A stretch of DNA of 55,417 bases from NCBI RefSeq assembly GCF_009674565.1, contig NZ_WKJL01000032.1:1-55417 (forward strand), in the 5' to 3' direction. How positions within the stretch are numbered: position 1 is the stretch's first letter; each line of letters begins with the position of its first letter. Of the stretch, positions 42,541-55,335 are shown in pieces. The notes below the pieces were generated by a model. The model made no database searches. It had not been told where the DNA came from and saw nothing but the letters and a program-made list of their open reading frames with translations. Both the position numbers and the translations under genes were made by a program. This DNA is from Duganella aquatilis. Lineage in GTDB: Bacteria; Pseudomonadota; Gammaproteobacteria; Burkholderiales; Burkholderiaceae_D.

Positions 42541-43272
42541 TTAAGGGCTTTTGCCCCAGTGCTCGTATTTGCGGTCGATCTTCGCCAGGGTGCCGTCGCG
42601 CCGCATGTCGGCCAGGGCGGCGTTCAGCTTGTCGATCAGCTCGTTCGGCACGGCCAGGTTGCACGCCAGGTAAACTTTCACGCGATGGAACACCATCAGC
42701 GGCACCACCTTGTCCGACCAGTCATAGGGGCCCGGGCCGGTTCCGCCATTGCGCACCGAGACCGCCCACAGGTCGATGCGGTTGAGCAGCAGCTTTTGCG
42801 GATTGATCAGGTCGTTGCTGACGGCGTCGACGTTGAAGCCGCGGCTGCGCAGGTAGTCGTCGCGGGCGTCGCCGATGGCGGTGCCGATACGCAGCTTGCG
42901 GGCGTCGTCGATCGTGTTGAGCGGGAAGCTGTGGTCGGCCCGGCCCCAGAACTGCCATTCGGCTTCATCGGTGGGGCCCACCCATTTGAACAGCTGCTCG
43001 CGCTCCGGCGTGCGCGAGGTCGAATACACGCAGGTCTGCTCCTGCGTTTGCGCCGTCATGTAGGCGCGTTTCCACGGCAACTGGTCGATGCGGTAGTCGG
43101 TGCCGGTGCGCGCCATGATTTCGCGCACCTTGTCGGTGGCGCGGCCGATGATGACGCCGTCGGCGTCGCGCATGCTCGATGGCGGCGAGTGCTCCGTGGT
43201 GATCAGCAGTGGCGCTGCGCGCGCTGCGCCACCCGTCGCCAGCAGGAATAATGTCAGGATAATAAATCGCAT
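42541..43272 (-). CDS. Periplasmic substrate-binding protein (SBP family 3, amino-acid type)
   Basis: The ATG at complement 43270-43272 begins a 243-aa protein with a signal peptide (about 1-18, 'ARA-AP'); the frame is open upstream but overlaps the neighbouring gene. The fold markers are 'LLITTEHSPPSSMRDADGVI' and 'KVREIMARTG', 'WKRAYMTAQTQ', 'LRIGTAIGDARDDYL' and a closing 'LAKIDRKYEHWG'. Such proteins bind amino acids or related small polar ligands. No ABC permease or ATPase adjoins it, so it is an orphan binding protein. Confidence 0.87.
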   Translation of the reverse strand: MRFIILTLFLLATGGAARAAPLLITTEHSPPSSMRDADGVIIGRATDKVREIMARTGTDYRIDQLPWKRAYMTAQTQEQTCVYSTSRTPEREQLFKWVGPTDEAEWQFWGRADHSFPLNTIDDARKLRIGTAIGDARDDYLRSRGFNVDAVSNDLINPQKLLLNRIDLWAVSVRNGGTGPGPYDWSDKVVPLMVFHRVKVYLACNLAVPNELIDKLNAALADMRRDGTLAKIDRKYEHWGKSP

Positions 43273-43317
43273 GGGCTGGCCGCTTTCTGCCAAAAAGCAT
43301 AGCAGCATGCTACCCGC

Positions 43318-43343
43318 GCGGCAATACAGCGTTGTATTGCCGC
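43318..43343. terminator. Hairpin after the ArnT-like gene (weak terminator)
   Basis: GCGGCAATAC (43318-43327) and GTATTGCCGC (43334-43343) form a 10-bp stem with a six-base loop, 14 bases after the minus-strand stop. There is no T-tract, so termination is uncertain. Confidence 0.4.
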
Positions 43344-43357
43344 CCGCCGGCCCCGCT

Positions 43358-45082
43358 TCAGTTGGCGCGGCGATACAGGCGGAAGCGTTCCTCGCGGTCG
43401 GCCGCGCGCCGGCCTTCCCACAGCAGCACCCACTGCTTGCCCCGGTACTGCGGCACGATTTCGCGGTCGTCGCGCAGCTTGATGCTATCTTGCAACAGCA
43501 GCAGGTCGCAGTGGTCGGTTTCCACGCCGGCGAACGGCAGCTGCGCGTAGTAGGCAAACGATGCGCGCTGGGCCGCGCCGATATTCGATTCGATGCAGTG
43601 CTTGCCAGGCGGTAGCTTGGCGGCGATCTGCTGCGCCACGCTGGCGTAGCTCTTGCCGTAGTTGAAGTCCGGCAGGAACAGCGTCATCAGCAGAATCCAG
43701 ATCAGGATCAGGCCGCCCGAGGACAGCACCACGGCGCGCCACAGCACCGCCGGCTGGCGCGAGATGCGCCAGTACACCAGCACAAACCAGCCCAGCGTGG
43801 CGGCCAGCGCCACGACGAAGGCAATCCAGCCCACCTCCGGCGTGAAGCCCGGCACCAGCTTGAGGGCGTTGCGCGCGGCCTTTTCCGGCCAGCCGGTCAG
43901 CGTGGCGATCCAGAATAGCCAGATGACCGCCGCGCACATGGTCAGCGCCATCACCGAGAACCAGTCGATGGCGTTGATGGCGCCGCGCTTGACGGTCAGC
44001 AGGCCGAAAGCGGCCATCACCGCCAGCGGCGGCAGCAGCACCAGCAGCTGGCCCTGCTCGGGTTGCGGATGGCACAGCGTCAGCAGCAGGCCGACGACGA
44101 CGAAGGCCAGCGGCACCACGATGTGCAGCACGCCGCGCTGGCGGCGCCAGGCCCACACCGCCCAGCCGGCGAACGGCCAGGCCGGCCAGAAGAACCACAG
44201 GCCGACGCGGAAGAAGAATTTGACCGAGGCCCAGCTGGGCCAGTCCAGCTGCAGCCAGTTCCAGTCCATCCAGGCGTTCAACGGCTGCTGATGGTAGGGC
44301 TCCAGCAACTGCGCCGGCAGCAGCCACAACGCGACCACCACGGCGCCGACGGCCAGCGTGGCGCCGAGGTCGCGCACGGCGCGGATGGCCGGCTGCGCCA
44401 GGAAGCGGGTGCAGGCAAACAGGGCCAGCACCAGGCACACCGGCGTCAGCCAGCCGCGCGTCAGCGTCAGCAGGCCGACCGCCAGGCCGCTCAGGGCGGC
44501 GTTGCGCAGCGACGGTTTTTCCACGTAGCGCACGGTGCGGTACAGCAGCAGCGCGGTCAGGGACACCTGCAGCGCTTCCGGCGTGGTTTCGTGGCTGTGC
44601 AGCAGCAGGCCGAGGCAGCCGAGGTAGATCAGCAGGGCGGCGTCGGCCAGCGTGCGGCCGAAGTCGTCCGGTTCGGGCTGGCCGCCAAAGGCCAGGCGCA
44701 GCGGTTGCGCGTCCTGGCGGCGGCCCAGGTTGAAGGTGGCGTACCACAGCGACAGCGCGCCCAGCAGGAATACCAGCACGGTGCCGACGCGGGCGCCCAG
44801 CACGTCGCCCAGCAGCCAGCCGAACAGCTTGATGCCGAGCGCGCCGAGCCAGAAGGCCAGCGGGCCTTCGTCCGGCCACGACAGGCCGGAAATGTTCGGC
44901 CACAGCCAGTCCTGCCAGCCGCCGTGCGCCATGGTCCACATGATGCCGAAGCTGGCGGCGTCGTCGTTCTTCCACGGGTCGCGGCCGATCAGGCCAGGCA
45001 GGATGTACAACAGGCCGAGGGCGAACAGCGCCCAGCGCGGCAATGCCAAGGTAGCGGCGGCGGGAAGACGGACTGGCTTCAT
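43358..45082 (-). CDS. ArnT/GT39-like membrane glycosyltransferase
   Basis: The 574-aa protein has about 11-12 membrane segments and an early acidic loop 'GLIGRDPWKNDDAASFGIMW' in parts, the place of the catalytic Asp/Glu in GT39/GT83 enzymes. 'LSWPDEGPLAFWLGAL' and 'LLLHSHETTPEALQ' also fit the ArnT/PMT family. The C-terminal periplasmic domain (about 470-574) is like that of ArnT. These enzymes use undecaprenyl-linked sugars to modify lipid A or proteins at the periplasmic face. The sugar is not deducible. It lies downstream of rpmE2 on the same strand beyond a terminator. Confidence 0.85.
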   Translation of the reverse strand: MKPVRLPAAATLALPRWALFALGLLYILPGLIGRDPWKNDDAASFGIMWTMAHGGWQDWLWPNISGLSWPDEGPLAFWLGALGIKLFGWLLGDVLGARVGTVLVFLLGALSLWYATFNLGRRQDAQPLRLAFGGQPEPDDFGRTLADAALLIYLGCLGLLLHSHETTPEALQVSLTALLLYRTVRYVEKPSLRNAALSGLAVGLLTLTRGWLTPVCLVLALFACTRFLAQPAIRAVRDLGATLAVGAVVVALWLLPAQLLEPYHQQPLNAWMDWNWLQLDWPSWASVKFFFRVGLWFFWPAWPFAGWAVWAWRRQRGVLHIVVPLAFVVVGLLLTLCHPQPEQGQLLVLLPPLAVMAAFGLLTVKRGAINAIDWFSVMALTMCAAVIWLFWIATLTGWPEKAARNALKLVPGFTPEVGWIAFVVALAATLGWFVLVYWRISRQPAVLWRAVVLSSGGLILIWILLMTLFLPDFNYGKSYASVAQQIAAKLPPGKHCIESNIGAAQRASFAYYAQLPFAGVETDHCDLLLLQDSIKLRDDREIVPQYRGKQWVLLWEGRRAADREERFRLYRRAN

Positions 45083-45130
45083 CGATCAGTGTGTTTTAAG
45101 AGTAGAACCGGAGTATGACGGTATCAAACA

Positions 45131-45157
45131 AAAAAAGCAGCCAGAGGCTGCTTTTTT
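45131..45157 (-). terminator. Intrinsic terminator of rpmE2
   Basis: AAAAAAGCAGCC (45131-45142) pairs with GGCTGCTTTTTT (45146-45157) around a three-base loop. It ends rpmE2 on the minus strand in a T-run and is symmetric enough to act in both directions. Confidence 0.88.
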
Positions 45158-45174
45158 TATCGAAGCGGCAAGAA

Positions 45175-45444
45175 TTAGCCGGCTGCGACAGCGGTTTTCG
45201 AACCGACCGAACCGAACTTCTGGCGGAATTTCTCAACGCGGCCAGCGGTGTCGACGATTTTGTGTTTGCCGGTGTAGAACGGGTGCGATTCAGCCGACAC
45301 CTCGATCTTGACCAACGGGTATTCTTTACCGTTGAACTCGATTTTTTCGCGGGTGCCGATGGTCGAACGGGTGATGAATTTGAAATCGCACGACAGGTCG
45401 TGGAAGACAACTTCACGGTAATCTGGATGGGTATCTGCTTTCAT
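45175..45444 (-). CDS. rpmE2: 50S ribosomal protein L31 type B
   Basis: The 89-aa protein starts at the ATG at complement 45442-45444 with GAGG six bases upstream. 'THPDYREVVFHD', 'SRSTI'-like 'TRSTIGTREKIEF', 'SHPFYTGKHKIVDTAGRVEKF' in parts are diagnostic for L31. It lacks the zinc-binding CxxC pair, which places it in the C-minus type B class. It follows rho on the same strand, an order conserved in beta-proteobacteria. Confidence 0.95.
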   Translation of the reverse strand: MKADTHPDYREVVFHDLSCDFKFITRSTIGTREKIEFNGKEYPLVKIEVSAESHPFYTGKHKIVDTAGRVEKFRQKFGSVGSKTAVAAG

Positions 45445-45609
45445 GTGTAGCCTCAGTAGTTTGGTAGCCAAACAGCACTTCGTCGGTCTGTCATGCCTCG
45501 TGACCCGATTGCCGCTCACTTGCCTGGTTGAATAATGCGATCGGGGATTATACCGGGGTAAACGCAAACAGGCAACCGAGGTTGCCTGTTTGATACGACT
45601 AAGCCAGGC

Positions 45610-46872
45610 TTAGCCGCCGCGACGCATCATGTCGAAGAACTCGGTGTTGTTCTTCGTCGCGCGCATCTTGTCGAGGATGAACTCCATCGCCTCGATCTCA
45701 TCCATCGAGTACAGCAGCTTGCGCAGGATCCAGATCTTCTGCAGCTGGTCCGGCTTGATCAGCAGTTCCTCGCGGCGGGTGCCCGATTTGTTCAGGTTGA
45801 TCGACGGGTAGACGCGTTTTTCGGCCAGGCGGCGCTCCAGGTGCACCTCCATGTTGCCGGTACCCTTGAATTCCTCGTAGATCACGTCGTCCATGCGCGA
45901 GCCGGTTTCGATCAGCGCGGTGGCGACGATGGTCAGCGAGCCGCCTTCCTCGACGTTACGGGCGGCGCCGAAGAAGCGCTTCGGACGCTGCAGCGCGTTG
46001 GCGTCGACACCGCCGGTCAGCACCTTGCCGGAGGCCGGGATCACGGTGTTGTAGGCGCGCGCCAGGCGGGTGATCGAATCCAGCAGGATGACCACGTCTT
46101 TTTTCATTTCGACCAGGCGCTTGGCTTTTTCCAGCACCATCTCGGCGACCTGCACGTGGCGGGTGGCCGGTTCGTCGAAGGTCGAGGCCACGACTTCGCC
46201 GCGCACCGAGCGCTGCATCTCGGTCACTTCCTCTGGACGTTCGTCGATCAGCAGCACGATGAGGGTGACGTCCGGGTGGTTGGAGGTGATCGCGTGGGCG
46301 ATGTGCTGCAGCATCACCGATTTGCCGGACTTCGGCGACGCCACCAGCAGGCCGCGCTGGCCCTTGCCGATCGGCGCGATCAGGTCGATGATGCGGCCGG
46401 TGATGTTTTCCGTGCCGTTGATGTCGCGTTCCAGGCGCAGCGGCTCGTTCGGGTGCAGCGGCGTCAGATTCTCAAACAATATGCGGTGTTTCGAGGCTTC
46501 CGGCGATTCGCCGTTGACCTTGTCGACCTTGACCAGCGCGAAATAACGCTCGCCGTCTTTCGGGGTGCGCACTTCGCCCTCGATCGAGTCGCCGGTGTGC
46601 AGGTTGAAGCGGCGGATCTGCGACGGCGAGATGTAGATGTCGTCGGTGGAGGCCATGTAGCTGGCGTCCGGCGAACGCAGGAAGCCGAAGCCGTCCGGCA
46701 GCACTTCCAGGGCGCCGTCGCCGAAGATCTGCTCGCCCGATTTGGCGCGTTTTTTCAGGATGGCGAACATCAACTCTTGCTTGCGCAGACGCGCCGCATT
46801 GTCGATATCCAGTCCGATGGCCATTTCCAACAACGCCGAAACGTGCAAGGCCTTTAATTCAGATAGATGCAT
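45610..46872 (-). CDS. rho: Transcription termination factor Rho
   Basis: Rho is the hexameric RNA-dependent ATPase that ends untranslated transcripts. The 420-aa protein has normal length: an N-terminal RNA-binding domain ('EVLPDGFGFLRSPDASYM', 'DIYISPSQIRRFNLHTGD'), P-loop 'ASPKSGKS', Walker B 'VVILLDSITRLARAYN' and Q/R-loop regions ('KVLTGGVDANALQRPKRFFG' in parts). The C-terminus 'FFDMM' is typical. trxA lies 119 bases upstream on the same strand and is probably co-transcribed. Confidence 0.98.
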   Translation of the reverse strand: MHLSELKALHVSALLEMAIGLDIDNAARLRKQELMFAILKKRAKSGEQIFGDGALEVLPDGFGFLRSPDASYMASTDDIYISPSQIRRFNLHTGDSIEGEVRTPKDGERYFALVKVDKVNGESPEASKHRILFENLTPLHPNEPLRLERDINGTENITGRIIDLIAPIGKGQRGLLVASPKSGKSVMLQHIAHAITSNHPDVTLIVLLIDERPEEVTEMQRSVRGEVVASTFDEPATRHVQVAEMVLEKAKRLVEMKKDVVILLDSITRLARAYNTVIPASGKVLTGGVDANALQRPKRFFGAARNVEEGGSLTIVATALIETGSRMDDVIYEEFKGTGNMEVHLERRLAEKRVYPSINLNKSGTRREELLIKPDQLQKIWILRKLLYSMDEIEAMEFILDKMRATKNNTEFFDMMRRGG

Positions 46873-46991
46873 ATTGTTGAGTATCCCGTGACGGGAAAGT
46901 AAAGGTAGGGGAGGGAACTACGTGGGTGTCTCGTATTATTCAGCGGCGGCCGCGGGCGCGGCGCCGCTGTTGCAACGTAACGATATCTTAC

Positions 46992-47318
46992 TTAGATATT
47001 GCTGTCGATGAAAGAGGTCAGCTGGCCTTTTGCCATTGCGCCAACCTTTTGCGCGGCCGCGACGCCGTTCTTGAACAGGATCAGGGTCGGAATGCCGCGG
47101 ATGCCGAATTTGGCCGGAACCGCCTGGTTCGAATCGACGTCCAACTTGGCGATCTGAATCTTGCCTTCGTATTCTTTGGCGACTTCTTCCAGGATCGGGG
47201 CGATGCTCTTGCATGGGCCGCACCATTCGGCCCAGAAGTCGACCAGCACAGGGCGGTCGGACTTGAGCACGTCGGCTTCAAAGGATGCATCGGTAATGTG
47301 TTTGATATTTTCGCTCAT
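46992..47318 (-). CDS. trxA: Thioredoxin 1
   Basis: The 108-aa protein starts at the ATG at complement 47316-47318, with GAGGAAA upstream. It has the canonical fold and active site W32-C33-G34-P35-C36 in 'FWAEWCGPCK', the buried Asp in 'VDFWAE', and cis-Pro in 'IRGIPTLILF'. It reduces cytosolic disulfides using thioredoxin reductase. trxA directly ahead of rho is a conserved beta-proteobacterial order. Confidence 0.97.
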   Translation of the reverse strand: MSENIKHITDASFEADVLKSDRPVLVDFWAEWCGPCKSIAPILEEVAKEYEGKIQIAKLDVDSNQAVPAKFGIRGIPTLILFKNGVAAAQKVGAMAKGQLTSFIDSNI

Positions 47319-47519
47319 AATTTCCTCAATCGAGGTAGATGTAAGTAATAACGCCTGGGGACGGGCCTCAAACGCTGCCATGGGCAGCAGTTGGGTGCCA
47401 TTCGCGCGATTTCAATGTCTCGGAGGGGATAGCAACAAGGTCGGCAGGCAGGGATGGCGTAAATAATAACCCATTTTTCAGAAATGTGCGGTGGTTTGTC
47501 AAAAGCCGCGCAATTCTGT

Positions 47520-51809
<4,290 letters not shown>

Positions 51810-51850
51810 GTGATCCCTTTCGGTGGACGCTGGGTACTGTACCGGGAAAA

Positions 51851-51876
51851 CTATAGCATCGAAGCCAGCACTATAG
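51851..51876. promoter_or_regulatory. Paired CTATAG sites upstream of the hybrid kinase
   Basis: Two palindromic CTATAG hexamers occur exactly 20 bases apart, 42-67 bases upstream of the proposed TTG. They could be a -10 element and a partner site or an operator pair. Weak evidence. Confidence 0.25.
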
Positions 51877-52013
51877 GCCACGCCGTGGTAAGAAAACGAT
51901 TGCGTCATCCGCAGGCGGGAAAAGCGCCTGAATTTAACACTTTTGCGCGATTTTCGTGACAATCGGAGAGAAAGCGCGGGCCGGTGTGGCTTGCGATGCG
52001 ATAGTAATCGCTT

Positions 52014-52736
52014 CTACTGGTTGAAGCTGCCGGCGAACTGGTAGCGGTGGCCGGGATGCCACATCGTCACCAGCGAGGCGATCATGCCGCCGGAATGGGT
52101 CTGGCGCTTGAGCACCAGGCAGGCCTGGCGGGTGTCGATGGCCAGCATGTCGGCCACGTCGCGCGGCGCCGCCAGCGCCTCGATGCTGTAGGTGGCGCCC
52201 TGCAGCGGCGCGGCCTGCATCAGGTATTCGTTGGGCGTGATGTGGGCGAAGTCCTGCTCCATGTAGTCCGGCGCGCATTGCGGGTTGACCCAGCGGTCCT
52301 CGACCTGGATCGGCACGCCGTTCTCAAAGTGCACGATCACCGAGTGGAACAGCTGGTGGCCGGGCGGCAGGTCGAACTGCTTGGCCATCAGGTCGTTGGC
52401 GCGCACCCGTTCCAGCTGCTGCAGGCTGCTGCGGTGGGCGTGGCCGCGCGCGCGCACCTCGTCGGCGATGGATTTGATCTCCAGCAGCGTGGCCTGGTAT
52501 TTTTGCTGGGCCACGTAGGTGCCGGAACCCTGGCGCCGCGTGAGCACCTGTTCGGCGGTGAGTTCGCGCACGGCGCGGTTGACGGTCATGCGCGAGACGC
52601 CGAACTGCTTGACCAGCGCCTGCTCGGACGGGATCACGTCGCCTTCCTTCCAGGTGCCGGCGGCGATTTCGGCCAGCAGGTAGTCCTTGATGCGCTGGAA
52701 AATAGGCGTGCTGTCTTGCGTAACTTGGTCGTCCAA
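52014..52736 (-). CDS. GntR/HutC-family transcriptional regulator
   Basis: The 240-aa protein starts at a TTG with AGGAG eight bases upstream; no nearby ATG exists. It has an N-terminal winged helix (about 10-78: 'FQRIKDYLLAEIAAGTWKEGD', 'VIPSEQALVKQFGVSRMTVNRA' in parts) and a UTRA effector domain (about 95-235). 'SRMTVNRAVRELTAEQVLTRRQGSGTYVA' in parts is close to HutC, the repressor of histidine use that responds to urocanate. No hut genes follow in the window, so the target is unproven. Confidence 0.88.
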   Translation of the reverse strand: MDDQVTQDSTPIFQRIKDYLLAEIAAGTWKEGDVIPSEQALVKQFGVSRMTVNRAVRELTAEQVLTRRQGSGTYVAQQKYQATLLEIKSIADEVRARGHAHRSSLQQLERVRANDLMAKQFDLPPGHQLFHSVIVHFENGVPIQVEDRWVNPQCAPDYMEQDFAHITPNEYLMQAAPLQGATYSIEALAAPRDVADMLAIDTRQACLVLKRQTHSGGMIASLVTMWHPGHRYQFAGSFNQ

Positions 52737-52777
52737 ACGGCTGTCTCCTGGTGAGGTGTCATTCTAGCATCGCATCC

Positions 52778-52785
52778 TTGTACAA
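52778..52785. promoter_or_regulatory. TTGTACAA palindrome, candidate HutC-type operator
   Basis: The eight-base palindrome lies 42 bases upstream of the HutC-type gene, between it and ada. HutC-family operators are often built on TTGTATATACAA-like palindromes, so this is a shortened resemblance only. Confidence 0.25.
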
Positions 52786-52863
52786 TTCAAAAGCAAGAGG
52801 CGGAGTGCCGCGGTTTTTTGTGCTGGGTAGGATGGCGTCATTCCACCAATTACGGAGCCTGAG

Positions 52864-53919
52864 ATGGACAATTACGGTAGCGATGCAGCGCGCTGGAACG
52901 CTGTGCAGCAGCGCGACGCCGGCGCCGACGGCGAATTCTGGTATTCGGTCAGCAGCACCGGCGTGTATTGCCGGCCATCGTGCGCGGCGCGTCCGGCGCT
53001 GCGCAAGAACGTGGCCTTCCACGCCAGCCGCGAGGCGGCCGAGCAGGCCGGCTTCCGTCCCTGCCTGCGCTGCAAGCCGGACCAGCCGCCGCTGGCCGAG
53101 CGCCAGGCCGCCATCGTCGCCCAGGCCTGCCGCCTGATCGACGAGGCGGAGGAGTCGCCGGACCTGGACCAACTGGCGGCGGCGGTGGGCGTCAGCCGCT
53201 TTTACTTCCATCGCATGTTCAAGGCGGTGACCGGGATTACGCCGAAAGCCTACGCCAACGCGGCGCGCGCGCGGCGGGTGCAGGCCGGCCTGGCCGGGCA
53301 GGCCAGCGTGACCGAGGCGATGTATGCGGCCGGCTTCAATTCCAGCGGGCGGTTTTACGCGCAGTCGCCGGCGGTGCTGGGCATGAAGCCGTCGGCCTTC
53401 CGCGCCGGCGGCGCCGGGGAGCAGATCCGCTTCGCGATTGCCGAGTGTTCGCTGGGGCCGATCCTGGTGGCCAGCACGGCGCAGGGCATCTGCGCTATCC
53501 TGATCGATGACGATCCGGATTTCCTGGTGCGCGATCTGCAGGACCGCTTCCCGAAGGCGGAGCTGATCGGCGCCGAGCCGGAATACGAGCAGGTGGTGTC
53601 GCGCGTGGTCGGCATGGTCGAGCAGCCGTCGGTGGGCCTGGACCTGCCGCTCGATGTGCGCGGCACGGCGTTCCAGCAGCGCGTTTGGCAGGTGCTGCGG
53701 GCGATCCCGCCCGGGCGCCGGGTCAGCTATGCCGAGCTGGCGCAACTGGCCGGCGTGCCGCGCGGCGCCCGCGCCGTGGCCAGCGCCTGCGCGGCCAACA
53801 GCATCGCGGTGGCGATACCGTGTCACCGCGTGGTGCGCAACGACGGCGCGCTCTCCGGCTACCGCTGGGGCGTGGACCGCAAGGCGGAATTATTGAACAG
53901 AGAGGCGGTCAGTGAGTAA
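52864..53919 (+). CDS. ada: Ada: bifunctional transcriptional regulator/O6-alkylguanine-DNA methyltransferase
   Basis: The 351-aa protein has all three Ada parts. The N-terminal zinc domain holds Cys36, Cys40, Cys67 and Cys70 ('GVYCRPSC', 'RPCLRC'); Cys36 should accept methyl from phosphotriesters and switch the protein on. An AraC-type DNA-binding domain follows (about 85-180), then the methyltransferase domain with active Cys320 in 'IPCHRVVRNDG', which repairs O6-methylguanine. It starts the adaptive-response operon; its stop overlaps the oxygenase start by eight bases. Confidence 0.97.
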   Translation: MDNYGSDAARWNAVQQRDAGADGEFWYSVSSTGVYCRPSCAARPALRKNVAFHASREAAEQAGFRPCLRCKPDQPPLAERQAAIVAQACRLIDEAEESPDLDQLAAAVGVSRFYFHRMFKAVTGITPKAYANAARARRVQAGLAGQASVTEAMYAAGFNSSGRFYAQSPAVLGMKPSAFRAGGAGEQIRFAIAECSLGPILVASTAQGICAILIDDDPDFLVRDLQDRFPKAELIGAEPEYEQVVSRVVGMVEQPSVGLDLPLDVRGTAFQQRVWQVLRAIPPGRRVSYAELAQLAGVPRGARAVASACAANSIAVAIPCHRVVRNDGALSGYRWGVDRKAELLNREAVSE

Positions 53920-54742
53920 CGGAGAACTGGATTTCGGCGACGCCGCCGCAGAACGCAAGCCGCGCAAGGCGCCGCCGGTGGCGACGCCCGACGCGCAGGC
54001 GCAGGCCATCGCGCGGCGGGCCGTGGGGGCGGCGGCGGGCATCGCCGTGCACGTGGCGGGACTGGACTGGCAGGCCATCGGCGACGAGCTGAATGCGCAC
54101 GGCTACGCCATCCTGCCCGGCATGCTGACCGCCGAGGAATGCGCCGTCATGGCCGCGCAGTACGCGCAGCCGCAGCTGTTCCGCAGCCGCGTGGTGATGT
54201 CGCAGCACGGCTTCGGCAGCGGCGAATACCAGTACTTCCGCTATCCGCTGCCATCGACCATCTCGGCGCTGCGCAACGCGCTGTATGGCCCGCTGGCGCA
54301 CATCGCCAACCGCTGGCACGAGCTGATGGACCTGCCGGACCGCTTCCCGGCCGAGCAAACCGGCTTCCTGGCGCGCTGCCACGCCGCCGGCCAGCAGCGT
54401 CCGACGCCGCTGCTGCTGCAATACACGGAGGGCGACTACAACTGCCTGCACCAGGATCTCTACGGCGAACACGTGTTCCCGTTGCAGGCTGCGGTGCTGC
54501 TCAGCCAACCGGGCAAGGACTTCGACGGCGGCGAATTCGTGCTGACCGAGCAGCGTCCGCGCATGCAGTCGCGGGTCGAAGTCGTACCGCTGAAACGCGG
54601 CGACATGGTAATCTTCGCCGTCAACCACCGTCCCGTGCAGGGCACGCGTGGCATCTACCGCGTCAACCTGCGGCACGGCGTGAGCCGGCTGCGGAAGGGC
54701 CAGCGCCATACGCTGGGCATCATCTTCCACGACGCGAACTAA
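53912..54742 (+). CDS. 2-oxoglutarate/Fe(II)-dependent oxygenase, coupled to ada
   Basis: The 276-aa protein starts at a GTG inside the end of ada. It has a double-stranded beta-helix fold with the iron ligands H180 and D182 in 'CLHQDLYG' and a distal His, likely H238 in 'NHRP' or H254 in 'LRHGVS', with an Arg for 2-oxoglutarate. It is not AlkB by motif; it looks like a prolyl-hydroxylase-type or uncharacterised 2OG oxygenase. Coupling to ada suggests a part in alkylation response. Confidence 0.85.
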   Translation: MSNGELDFGDAAAERKPRKAPPVATPDAQAQAIARRAVGAAAGIAVHVAGLDWQAIGDELNAHGYAILPGMLTAEECAVMAAQYAQPQLFRSRVVMSQHGFGSGEYQYFRYPLPSTISALRNALYGPLAHIANRWHELMDLPDRFPAEQTGFLARCHAAGQQRPTPLLLQYTEGDYNCLHQDLYGEHVFPLQAAVLLSQPGKDFDGGEFVLTEQRPRMQSRVEVVPLKRGDMVIFAVNHRPVQGTRGIYRVNLRHGVSRLRKGQRHTLGIIFHDAN

Positions 54743-54755
54743 CCAAGGAACAGCA

Positions 54756-55334
54756 GTGGCAAGGCAAAGAGAATTCGACCGCGTCGATGCATTGAACAGA
54801 GCACAGGAGGTGTTCTGGCAAAAAGGCTACGCCGCCACCTCCACCAGCGACCTGCTGGAAGCGATGCAGATCGGCCGCCAGAGCCTGTACGACACTTTCG
54901 GCGACAAGCGCACGCTGTACCTGGAAGCGCTGGCGCAATACAGCCAGGACAGCGTGACCGACCTGCTGCGCAACCTGAAAGGCGACACCGCCCTCGGCGC
55001 CGTCGACAATATGCTGCAAGCCTTCGCCGGCCGTCCCAGGCGCGACAACGCCAAGGGCTGCATGGGCGTCAATGCCATTTCCGAATTCGGCACCGGCGAC
55101 GAGGAAGTCAACGCGCTACGCGACGCAAGCGGCAAGCGGTTGAACCGCGCGCTGGAAGCGCTGCTGCGCGAGGCTGCCGCCAGCGGCGAAATTCCGGCCG
55201 ATACCGACATCGCCCAGGCCACCAGCTTTGTCGCCGCCACGCTGTCCGGCATGAAGATCAGCGCCAAAGCCGGCGCCAGCATCGCCACCTTGCGCGCGAT
55301 CGCCAGCTTCGCGGTGCAGGGCCTGCGCGGCTAG
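54756..55334 (+). CDS. TetR/AcrR-family transcriptional regulator
   Basis: The 192-aa protein starts at a GTG preceded by AAGGAA. The N-terminal helix-turn-helix (about 10-55) contains 'AQEVFWQKGYAATSTSDLLEAM' in parts and 'GRQSLYDTFGDKRTLYLEAL' in parts; the C-terminal ligand domain has no known effector, though 'GCMGVNAISEFG' fits the TetR_C group that senses small organic molecules. It begins 13 bases after the oxygenase and may be co-transcribed. The palindromic repeat follows one base after its stop. Confidence 0.9.
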   Translation: MARQREFDRVDALNRAQEVFWQKGYAATSTSDLLEAMQIGRQSLYDTFGDKRTLYLEALAQYSQDSVTDLLRNLKGDTALGAVDNMLQAFAGRPRRDNAKGCMGVNAISEFGTGDEEVNALRDASGKRLNRALEALLREAAASGEIPADTDIAQATSFVAATLSGMKISAKAGASIATLRAIASFAVQGLRG

Positions 55335-55335
55335 C

